A stretch of 64,000 nt of DNA, taken from the NCBI GenBank assembly GCA_009746045.1, contig RPFO01000065.1:4650107-4714106 (forward strand), written 5' to 3'. The position numbers and the translations under genes are program-made. Below, piece after piece: positions 8,273 through 15,627 of the stretch (positions within the stretch are counted from its first letter, which is position 1; the number at the start of each line of letters is the position of its first letter). Origin of the DNA: Mesostigma viride (lineage: Eukaryota; Streptophyta; Mesostigmatophyceae; Mesostigmatales; Mesostigmataceae). The notes beneath the pieces are model-generated. The model saw only the letters and a program-made list of their open reading frames with translations, was not told where the DNA came from and made no database searches.

Positions 8273-9216
8273 TCAGGGATCGCCATTAGTCGTCAACACA
8301 CGCTTCAAGCTGTGCTGACCGGGCACCTCCAGGGTGGAATGAGAGGCGTGACGGCTCTCCCTCATTTCCTTGTTATGGACCAGGAATTCTCTTGGGCGTT
8401 TTGTGCTTGCCTGGTCGTGCAGCCCCACTCCCCTAAATGTGGGGGTCATTGTCCGAGAAATTCTCTCCATGGCGGCCACGGGGTCCTCACCGCCTGCCAC
8501 TGCCGCCCGGAATACGCAGTTCATGAAGAAGGCCCCACTGTTCATCTCCTCCGTCCACATGTCTCTAACTAGGTCCCCTTTCTTCATGTTCTGGACATGC
8601 CTGAACTCGTCCGCGGTCATATTCATAATGGACTTGTTCTGGATGCCGAACACCTTGGCATATACCTTGCCATCAACTTGAGCGCGGGGTGTGTTGGATA
8701 TCTCCGCGGCCGCTGCCTTGACGGACTCGCACTGTTTGATTCTAGGCTCCTCTGCGACCGCGCAAGGGGGGGCTGGTACGCACGCCCATGGAGTGCTTCG
8801 TAGCGGCCTAACAGCTCCGATATCAGCTCTTCCGTCGCGTGAAAATAGTGCTTCAGTAACTTCGAGGTGTTCCTTCGAAAGGCCGTAGCCCGAGCCCCGG
8901 GCAGGAGCATGATCAACTCGTATACTTCCTCCTCTGTCATGACCCTCGTAGGCCGTTGATTGCGCCCCGGGAAAGTGTACATGTTATTTGTATTGCTGGC
9001 TGCAAGACATTGTTTGTCACTGAGCCTCTTCAGGGTGAGGTTGGCGTTACCCAGCGCCTCCCTGGCATAAGTCCCGTCCTCTCTCAAATAAATGATACAC
9101 TTCACGATGTCGGCGGCTGCCACGCGCCCATCAGGTGTCCTGCGAATCTGTCCACAAAAGATATCTTCAGATGGAGGCGTCCCCTCCTTAGCTTCCAAGT
9201 ACACGGCGCAGGCCAT
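8273..9216 (-). CDS. Viral 'GQR/LLPG' domain protein with frameshift in a C7 run
   Basis: The ATG at 9216 starts a protein with TPDGRVAAADIVKCIIYL, PGRNQRPTRV and LIMLLPGARATAFRR, the same blocks as the partial gene at 1-356. After QPPLA the frame decays into low-complexity Ser/Arg. In another frame the protein-like sequence resumes at once (EISNTPRAQVDGKVYAKVFG) and continues through MTADEFRHVQNMKKGDLV to a stop at 8273. The switch coincides with seven identical bases at 8766-8772; one extra base would join both parts into about 314 residues. Function unknown, possibly DNA-binding or regulatory. GC content is lower than in the genes on either side. Confidence 0.6.
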
Positions 9217-9304
9217 CGGCGCTGGTATTGGTATTGCAACACAAAATTGTTGGCGTAGTATAAGCGCACCTCATAAGGACGTTATTCTGGTTAGGTGCCT
9301 ATGA

Positions 9305-9826
9305 CTACTTGCACTTGGCGAAACCAATCGAGAATATCTTCTTGGCCTTGCACCGCGCGCTCAGTTTCTTGTTGAATATCGCGCCGAAGAACGCGCCGAT
9401 AGGATTGTGTTTCAGCGCGAAGTTCACCGGTTTGCCCACCACCTTGGCCAGCTTCTTGCCCCCCGGCCCCATCAGCCCCAGCACGCTAGACACGCCGTCG
9501 GCTATCGACAGCAGAGGGTAGGAGGACGCGATGTACGCCGCCTTCTGCCCCTCCACCAGCGCCGTCCTCAGCACCGCCTTGGCCCTCCGCCGCCTGCGGC
9601 CCTTGTCCTCGCCGCCCGCCGCCGCCGCCACCGGCAGCGCGGGAGGGGGCGCGCTCAGGCCCGTCTCCAGAAGCGCCTCGATCGCCTCCGACCGGTAGAG
9701 CGGCACGGACTCGTACTCGGGCAGCCGCGCGGTCAGCAGCGGGTCGGGCTTGGAGGCATCGCGCAGGCCCAGCCACAGGGTGAGGGTGAGTACCAGTATC
9801 AGGGTCGCGATCAGATACGCGCGCAT
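9305..9826 (-). CDS. Membrane-anchored viral protein with Cys/Lys tail
   Basis: A 173-residue protein from the ATG at 9826. Residues 5-21 (LIATLILVLTLTLWLGL) form one N-terminal membrane helix or signal anchor. A Pro/Ala linker and a basic patch (GRRRRRAKAV) follow, then a small-residue-rich stretch around KHNPIGAFFGAIFNKKLS. It ends RCKAKKIFSIGFAKCK. The same tail, with minor changes, is encoded by the 23-codon frame 40 bases upstream. A virion membrane protein is a reasonable guess but cannot be shown. Confidence 0.55.
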   Translation of the reverse strand: MRAYLIATLILVLTLTLWLGLRDASKPDPLLTARLPEYESVPLYRSEAIEALLETGLSAPPPALPVAAAAGGEDKGRRRRRAKAVLRTALVEGQKAAYIASSYPLLSIADGVSSVLGLMGPGGKKLAKVVGKPVNFALKHNPIGAFFGAIFNKKLSARCKAKKIFSIGFAKCK

Positions 9827-9865
9827 GTCGCACTACCATAGACGCAGCTATAAAACCGATATCGA

Positions 9866-9937
9866 TCACTTGCACTTGGCCTTCCCGAACGAGAAAAACT
9901 TCTCGGCCTTGCACCCGGTGCATCTGCCGACAGGCAT
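9866..9937 (-). CDS. 23-residue Cys-rich micro-ORF
   Basis: An ATG at 9937 to a TGA at 9866-9868 encodes 23 residues including RCTGCKAEKFFSFGKAKCK. It matches the last 16 residues of the neighbouring 9305-9826 protein in pattern (CKA-x-K-x-FS-x-G-x-AKCK). The four cysteines could bind one zinc. It may be a true micropeptide or the remaining tail of a duplicated gene whose front was lost. The frame lies between two longer minus-strand genes. Confidence 0.4.
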   Translation of the reverse strand: MPVGRCTGCKAEKFFSFGKAKCK

Positions 9938-9972
9938 CCGTATCGCGTATACAACTAACCGATCTTTATTAA

Positions 9973-10389
9973 TCAGAAACGTTTACGCTTACCCGCGAGT
10001 CCCCGCCTACCAGGCGTGACGACGGTCTTGGCGGCTCTCATGACCCAATCGACGATGGCGTCCGGCCCTCTATAAAGTATGCCCGCGCCTCGTTCTCTCA
10101 GTCCGCGCAGTTTATCCATAGACACGAGCCACGCCCGCTGCAGGTTCCGCTCCACCGCATTGGCCTCCCGGAGATCTCTCCTGTACTGATCAGGGGGGAC
10201 ATCGCCCTTCGCCGACACCTTCGCCTTCGCCAATGCCTCCAACGCCCCGCCGAAACGATACGCCAGCATCCCCGATGCAGCGTTGTAATTATGCTCCATG
10301 GCCGGCGTCAGCACTGCAGCGGCTCGTGAGCGGTGTGCGCGGTGCACCGTACGAGCGCGTCGTGGGGTGCGCGTTTTCTTTGCCGCCAT
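9973..10389 (-). CDS. Basic viral protein, unknown
   Basis: A 138-residue intact frame from the ATG at 10389. The first 22 residues are strongly basic (KKTRTPRRARTVHRAHRSR), like a nuclear-import or DNA-packing tail, and the end is also basic (RRGLAGKRKRF). The middle is mostly helical in character. It resembles no family I know; DNA association is inferred from charge. An AT-rich ttataata (10391-10398) lies directly before the start. It is divergent from the kinase-like gene at 10499, so 10390-10498 should hold promoters for both. Confidence 0.5.
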   Translation of the reverse strand: MAAKKTRTPRRARTVHRAHRSRAAAVLTPAMEHNYNAASGMLAYRFGGALEALAKAKVSAKGDVPPDQYRRDLREANAVERNLQRAWLVSMDKLRGLRERGAGILYRGPDAIVDWVMRAAKTVVTPGRRGLAGKRKRF

Positions 10390-10498
10390 GTTATAATACG
10401 CGCGTGTGTTTTTATATTCCGCGAATATATGTTTACTAAGCCGGGCGATCTACTTTGGGAGTGACCATCAAATTTTGTGTGCCGTACGTCATATACCC

Positions 10499-11056
10499 AT
10501 GTCGGCGATCGTGCACGTGGAGGGCGTGCCGGGATCGGGCAAGACCTTCCTCTGCTCCATGCTCAGGATCAAGGCCAAGTGCGTGGACACGGACGACCTG
10601 TGGGCCAAGGCCGACGACATAGCCGACGAGAGGAAGCGAGACGGGCAGAGGGCCGTCAACAAGCGAGCCCTCGTGAACCGCATGATACGAGAGCTCGTCA
10701 GGGACAGGGAGCGAGACCGCCCGCTCGTGTTCGTCGGCCTTCACGCGCCCCCCAGGGCGAACCACAAGTTCTTCATCCGCCTCGAGGACCACCCCGCCGC
10801 CTACCGCCGCCTGCTCCTGCGCGAGGTGGACAAGTACGTCACGCGCGCCGACGACCTGCGCAGGCACGTGCGCGAGGTCGCGGACCCCAGGGACATCGAC
10901 ATCCCCCGCGTGGCCAACCTCGCGAGCATACCCTCCAACTACCCCGACTTCGTCCGCAACTACAAGCAGAGGAGGGACTACATGAAGGCCAGGGGCTACA
11001 AGGTCGTGCCCCAGGACGCGATCGCCCGCTTCATCGACGCCCTCGGGGAGGAATGA
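10499..11056 (+). CDS. P-loop kinase-like protein
   Basis: The start chosen is the ATG at 10499 (MSAIVHVEGVPGSGKTFLCS), because the Walker A motif GVPGSGKT then begins at residue 9 as in nucleoside and nucleotide kinases; upstream in-frame codons add unrelated sequence. CVDTDDL follows at about 30 and LVFVGLH at about 75 could be the second strand with a Walker B-like role. Length 185 residues fits small P-loop kinases. NCLDVs commonly encode deoxynucleoside or thymidylate kinases; the substrate cannot be told here. The frame is intact. Confidence 0.6.
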   Translation: MSAIVHVEGVPGSGKTFLCSMLRIKAKCVDTDDLWAKADDIADERKRDGQRAVNKRALVNRMIRELVRDRERDRPLVFVGLHAPPRANHKFFIRLEDHPAAYRRLLLREVDKYVTRADDLRRHVREVADPRDIDIPRVANLASIPSNYPDFVRNYKQRRDYMKARGYKVVPQDAIARFIDALGEE

Positions 11057-11094
11057 ACACAAATATCTCTGCGTATCGTGCATGACTCGCTCGC

Positions 11095-11634
11095 ATGACT
11101 AAGTGCACTTCTCTCACATCCAAGGGCCTCAGGTGCCGCCGCCCCGCCTCAGGTGCCTGCCATGGTCGGTGCGCCGCGCACAGGGTGCGCGCGTCCAGCA
11201 CCGAGGCCCAGAACACCTGGGAACGGGGCGAGGAAGCGGTCAGCGCGCCGAATCGGCGCAGGCCTCGTCCGGCCTCCCCCCCGCAGATGCAGACGCTCCT
11301 CAGGGGCGGCGCCCCGGTGATGCCCCCTCCGCAGTCGAGAACGGCGGGGGTCTTCCCACCCTACGCGCCACTGCCGCCGCCGCCGTTGACCGCGCAGGAA
11401 GCGAATGACCGCATGGCGGAAATGATCCACTCGTGGGGGCCGGCTGGCCCGTTCAAACTTCCTCCGCCCGAAGAAGACACCTACGGGTACCAGGCGGGGG
11501 GCACCCTTCTGGTTGGGCCCCAAACGAGCTTCCCAGAGCTGCCGCGTGTCAGGTACCGCCTGCACGAGGCGGGCGCTCCACGCGGAATCCGCAGGGGCAA
11601 GGTCAGGACTAAGGGCAGCAGCGTGAGGAGGTGA
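11095..11634 (+). CDS. Cys/His-motif viral protein, Pro-rich
   Basis: A 179-residue intact protein. The N-terminus MTKCTSLTSKGLRC ... CAAH carries Cys 4, 14 and 26 and His 29, the motif shared with the genes at 2350, 4967 and 12121, with one extra Cys at 22. The rest is Pro- and Arg-rich and of low complexity (PPYAPLPPPPLTAQEANDRM), ending in a basic tail. Function unknown. It starts 38 bases after the kinase-like gene in the same direction. Confidence 0.55.
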   Translation: MTKCTSLTSKGLRCRRPASGACHGRCAAHRVRASSTEAQNTWERGEEAVSAPNRRRPRPASPPQMQTLLRGGAPVMPPPQSRTAGVFPPYAPLPPPPLTAQEANDRMAEMIHSWGPAGPFKLPPPEEDTYGYQAGGTLLVGPQTSFPELPRVRYRLHEAGAPRGIRRGKVRTKGSSVRR

Positions 11635-11663
11635 TCGATACTATAACCTCATCATACTGATGT

Positions 11664-12431
11664 ATGGAACGTGACAGACGCCAGCACACCATGGACGAGC
11701 TCGTGCGCAAGTACAACGACCAGAGCGCCTACGTGGCCGCGAGCGCCGGACGGACCTTCCGCCCCGTGCCCCTCGCCCGGGCCGCCCGGGCCTGGACGGG
11801 CAGGTGCAGCAGGTGCGCCAGCCCCATCTCCCTGCGAGACCGCTCGGCCGTGTTCGGCCGCCCCGGCGCGTGGACCTGCTGGCCCTGCGCCCGCCTGCCC
11901 CTCGCCCCCCTCTTCGACGAGCTGGTGGAGGCCAGGGACAGGGCGCGCAGGTGCGGCCTGCCCAGGCCCGTGAAGGCAGACTCCGGCATACGCCCCCCGC
12001 CCATCCGCAGGCCGACGGGCGTGCGCCCCGCCGCGTGGGCGCGCGCAGAGAAGATGGCCAGGAACGCCAACGCGCGCATGCGGGCCGACGGGGCCAGGCC
12101 GTGTCTGGGCACCCCGCACGTCACGGCGCTCTACCGCTCGCTCCTGCGCCGACCGCGGTGCGCCCTGTGTCGCAAGCCGCTGGACATCGGACCCCGCGCC
12201 AGGAAGGGGGACCGCCCCTCGCTCGACAGGCGCGACCCGGCCGACAGGAGCTACTGCGGGCGGAACGCGGCCCTGCTGTGCTTCGCCTGCAACCACGCAA
12301 AGCGCCTGCGCGACGGACTGCGCCTCTACCGCCTGCGTCTCCGCCGCGCAGGCTGTCGCTCGGGGGGTGAATGTAAAGAGGCGATTCGGTCTCCTCGAGA
12401 TCCTCGGGATCGCTCCCATGATAGTACGTAG
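11664..12431 (+). CDS. HNH-type endonuclease-like protein
   Basis: A 255-residue frame. Residues about 165-215 form an HNH-like zinc nuclease: RCALCRKPLDIG, then RPSLDRRDPADRSYCG, then LLCFACNHAKRLR. The two CxxC pairs and the 'PSLDR.dp...Y...N....C..CN..K' layout match HNH proteins found as free-standing nucleases in phages and NCLDVs. An earlier pair of CxxC motifs (RCSRCASPI, TCWPCARL, about residues 47-80) suggests a second zinc site. The last 20 residues run antisense through the neighbouring gene; an extra base in the G6 run 12361-12366 would give a stop at once. Possible selfish or mobile nuclease. Confidence 0.6.
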   Translation: MERDRRQHTMDELVRKYNDQSAYVAASAGRTFRPVPLARAARAWTGRCSRCASPISLRDRSAVFGRPGAWTCWPCARLPLAPLFDELVEARDRARRCGLPRPVKADSGIRPPPIRRPTGVRPAAWARAEKMARNANARMRADGARPCLGTPHVTALYRSLLRRPRCALCRKPLDIGPRARKGDRPSLDRRDPADRSYCGRNAALLCFACNHAKRLRDGLRLYRLRLRRAGCRSGGECKEAIRSPRDPRDRSHDST

Positions 12432-13170
12432 GCGTGGGCCCCGGGGAGGCGGATCCGGGGAGGGTGCCGGCCGCCTGCGGGCTGTCTTCCACCGCTATGG
12501 GATTGAACGGGTCCGCCCCAGAAAAGGGGTCCGGATCGCGAGGGCTGGTCCTGGCATGTCGGGGAGGGGCGTTCACTGGTTGCCGCAAGCTCGGGAGCCC
12601 CTGCGGGCTGTCTTCCACCGCTATGGGATTGAACGGGTCCGCCCCAGAAACGGGGTCCTGATCGCGAGGTCTGGTCCTGCCAGCAGCCGGCTGTCGGGGA
12701 GGGGCGTTCACTGGTCGCCGCAAGCTCAAGACCCCGGGGCGCGTGTTGAAGTATCGGTTGATGACCATTTGCGGCGTGAGGCGGTCGGCGGCCCTTCTCC
12801 GGCTGCCGACGTTGATGGAATCGGTGAAATCGGCGTACCTGCCTCTATCCCTCCTGCTCGCCCGGATCCCGGGAATCGTGGAGGGGACGTCTGGATCGCC
12901 GTCCTCGACAACGGGCCTCTCGTAACGATTGTGGACCTCTGCGGGATAGTAATTTTCGTATGTGGGCGAATTGAACTCGATCGGTCTCCCGTACTCGTCC
13001 ACGTCGCCCGGCTGGTAGTACGCCGTGCTCGGGTCCCACTCGATGGTGTCCACGTGCATCCTCACGACGTGCGGCCGGGCCGGCGCGTGACGGTGGCGGT
13101 GACAAAGCGACCCGGCGGCGGGCCTGTTTCGGCAGCGGCCCGTGCGGGTGACGTATCTGCATTGAGGCAT
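12121..13170 (-). CDS. Cys/His-motif viral protein with internal duplication
   Basis: The start is the ATG at 13170 (MPQCRYVTRTGRC...SLCHRH), because it places the C-x8-C-x9-C-x2-H motif at the N-terminus as in its three relatives; upstream codons add nothing conserved. The middle holds two near-identical blocks of about 40 residues (SLR-x-PVNAPPR ... SGADPFNPIAVEDSPQ), also visible as DNA repeats at 12470-12720. After YIHPP the frame runs antisense into the HNH gene to 12121. One more base in the run 12361-12366 would end it with an Arg-rich tail at a TAG at 12326-12328. Function unknown. Confidence 0.55.
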   Translation of the reverse strand: MPQCRYVTRTGRCRNRPAAGSLCHRHRHAPARPHVVRMHVDTIEWDPSTAYYQPGDVDEYGRPIEFNSPTYENYYPAEVHNRYERPVVEDGDPDVPSTIPGIRASRRDRGRYADFTDSINVGSRRRAADRLTPQMVINRYFNTRPGVLSLRRPVNAPPRQPAAGRTRPRDQDPVSGADPFNPIAVEDSPQGLPSLRQPVNAPPRHARTSPRDPDPFSGADPFNPIAVEDSPQAAGTLPGSASPGPTPTYYHGSDPEDLEETESPLYIHPPSDSLRGGDAGGRGAVRRAGALRGCRRSTAGPRSARSSSCRPGRACRARGGPPSWRGVRCPAACDTGRTAVGAGASGRAP

Positions 13171-13177
13171 CTCGTGC

Positions 13178-13186
13178 TCTTTATAC
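13178..13186 (-). promoter_or_regulatory. TATA-like box of the 13170 gene
   Basis: On the minus strand gcgtataaag lies about 10 bases before the ATG at 13170. The close spacing resembles AT-rich promoter boxes of NCLDV genes. Confidence 0.35.
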
Positions 13187-13439
13187 GCGCGTGGGAAAAT
13201 TAACGCGCCACCCCGCACACTATCACCCCCATACACATAGCGGCATGACCGGCGACGACGGCTGCACGCACGCGCCCACGAACTCGCACATCAGACGCGC
13301 CTCGGACAACCAACCCGGATGCATCATGGCGCGACACTGATATGCCGAACGACGAGATTATTTTTGCGCGACCATAAACGCACGCACACCGCCAGCGGAG
13401 ACTGACACGGACTTGCCACTCGTACTCTCGATCACGGAC

Positions 13440-13620
13440 TCGCGCGCGGGGGACAGACAATCACGCGCGGGGGGAACAGGGAAACAGACAAGCACTCGGC
13501 GCGGAACGGGGGGACACGCAGGGGGGAACGGGGGAACACGCAGGGGGGACACGCTGCGGGGTCCCCAAGCACTCGGCGCGGAACGGGGGGACACGCAGGG
13601 GGGAACAGGGGGAAAAGAGG
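13440..13620. repeat. G-rich repeats at the edge of the viral block
   Basis: The unit aagcactcggcgcggaac plus ggggggacacgcagggggg occurs twice, about 77 bases apart, with shorter ggggaacacgcagggggg copies between. Strong G skew marks the stretch. GC-rich coding DNA lies to the left and AT-richer host-like DNA to the right, so this may be a viral terminal repeat or an integration scar. Confidence 0.55.
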
Positions 13621-14633
13621 GGGTCACTCACGCAGTTGCTGGTGGTATTGTTCCCACGAGACGTTTTCTACGTACCTGGAGTGTGTATCCAGAGTTTTTG
13701 CACGCTATTTGTGGCACTAGTCTGCGGCGTAGTGAAGCGCCGTTATATCGTCGTCTACGACTTGTTTTCGTAAGTTTAAGTGCCTGTGACGCGTGTGTTA
13801 TTTTGTTTTGTGCTGAGAGCATTGCTTGTATGCAAATGCTTACGTCCTTTGTGTCGAATTTGGCTGTGCATTTCGGCATAGCCTGTAATGTCGGACGTAA
13901 TGTTTACTCTCGGGCACTGATTTGTGAATCGTGACCAAGTAATCGTTACTTGTGTTCGCCTTTGTGGCGGTAATGTTTTGCACGTCCTGTTTTCTTTGCT
14001 ATGAAGCGCGTTTATCTGTTATGGCCACTGTGTATTGTGTTGAAGGTTGTATTGCACCTTGTTTGTGTGGCATTTGTTGCCAATATGTTTGTTTGCTCAC
14101 CCCGTTTATTTGGCGTAAAACGTGATGTTGGTGTCATTTATTTCGTGAGATGGCATATTTATGTTGCTCCGTGTGTGTACAGCACGTGTTGTTGCCGTTA
14201 CCCTACCTCTATACCGTTCGGGTTAGCTCATAGGGACTTTCTTTGTTGGCATGTGTTGCCGTATCATATGTGTGGGACTGTGTGGCCCTATTGTGTCCAT
14301 GGGCAGCCGCTTTGAGTGAGGGGGGAATGTCGCATCTAGAGCACTTTTTCCAACTAAGGGTTGGGTATCAGCCATCCAGGATTGATGGGCAGCTAGTGCG
14401 TTGCTGCTATGGCAGGACACTCATTCGCGTTGCCGGGGGGGACGGATCAGTGGCGGTAGTGCGGCTCATGACCGCATGTTGGAGCTTCAAGCATTTCACG
14501 AGGACGGCATCTTCATTTTCAGTTGCACTATGCTAGCAACTGGACGGCATGCTACGAGCATGTGGTTAAGGGGGGGGTTGAGATTCCACCTACCCAGTCA
14601 TCTTTTGCTTTGTGCCCATGTGGCTAAGGGGGG
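13621..14633. other. Host-like intergenic sequence, no supported gene
   Basis: T-rich sequence without a convincing coding frame. Short frames here show no domain, and base composition differs sharply from the viral block. Possibly transcribed or transposon-derived, but nothing specific is seen. Confidence 0.4.
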
Positions 14634-15420
14634 TGTTAGGGATATTATATCCACCTGGCCACAATATATCCCAGCCTGATTTATTTCTTGTTGGATTTAT
14701 TCCATATGGACTGGGAATTTGATAGCTTTGATAAGCTAGATGAATTGGGCTCAATGAGCTGATCAATATTCATGTGCCATAGTCCTATACTTGGACATGG
14801 ATGACTTGTAACCTGAGTCAGCCTAGTAGCATCACGTATTTGATTGACAAGTGGTGCTATGGCCTATTGGACAAGTGTTTGGTCCATGAGCTGACAAGTG
14901 TTGGCAGCTCATGATGACACATGTTATCACTTACATGATGACAAGTGGGTAGACTCATTGCATGACACTTGTCACTCCAAGGAGAAGAGATGTGTCACTT
15001 TATTAATCATGTTATGTGGCACATTATTACGTAGACACTTGGCATCTAGCTATTATGCCAGCTCATTGGATCATGTCTAGAATGTTCTAGGAATGTTCTA
15101 AGAATATGCCAGGAATATTCCTGGAATATACTGAGAATATGCTGGGAATATGCTAGGAATATGCTAGGATGTTTCTACAAGCTTCTGTGATGATGTCATT
15201 GCTGATGTCATCCTTCCTAGCCTAAAAGTTATAAAAGGAAACTGCCCCCTAAGGGCAGGTACCTCCATTCAACCTCCATTCAAGCTCTTCTCCAACTATT
15301 ATATTCTAATAAAGCCATTTATTCTTCCACGTAAATTGTCTTCAACCTCTCTTTCTTTCAGCACCTGCAAGGTGTGTGGGTAGCAAGGCCAAGCACAAGG
15401 CATTGTGTAAAACCCATTAG
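14634..15420 (+). mobile_element. Probable solo or truncated LTR (plant copia-like)
   Basis: It starts tgttagggatattatatcc, close to the usual start of plant copia LTRs. It then holds an 11-bp repeat enhancer-like block (15080-15167), two tgatgtca boxes (about 15192 and 15204), a TATA box ttataaaagg (15229-15238) and an aataaag poly(A)-like signal (about 15308), in the order U3-R-U5. No gag or pol follows; satellite begins about 200 bases later. The right border (near 15420) and target duplication could not be fixed. It is unlike the LTRs of elements A-C. Confidence 0.45.
15080..15167 (+). promoter_or_regulatory. Eight 11-bp repeats upstream of the LTR TATA box
   Basis: Eight head-to-tail copies of gaatatgctag and variants, exactly 11 bases apart. 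The first two read gaatgttctag and gaatgttctaa and the fourth gaatattcctg, so they contain GAA-N2-TTC as in heat-shock elements. One helical turn per unit would place a bound factor on one DNA face. The spacing between TTC and the next GAA is 3, not the canonical 2. Confidence 0.45.
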
Positions 15421-15627
15421 TCTCCTCTCCCAATTCAACAAAAAGACTCATAACTTTCTACCTAGAGCTCAGATCAAGGTGATTCTAGTGGCAAAGTTGT
15501 AGCCAAACATGAGCTCTACGCAGTCATACTGGCGTTGTAGGTTGTTCTGACTTAACTACGGACTACCCGAACTTTATCTAGATTAGTAAGTGCTAGACTT
15601 GTCAGGCGTATTGGGGCATATTCCTGA

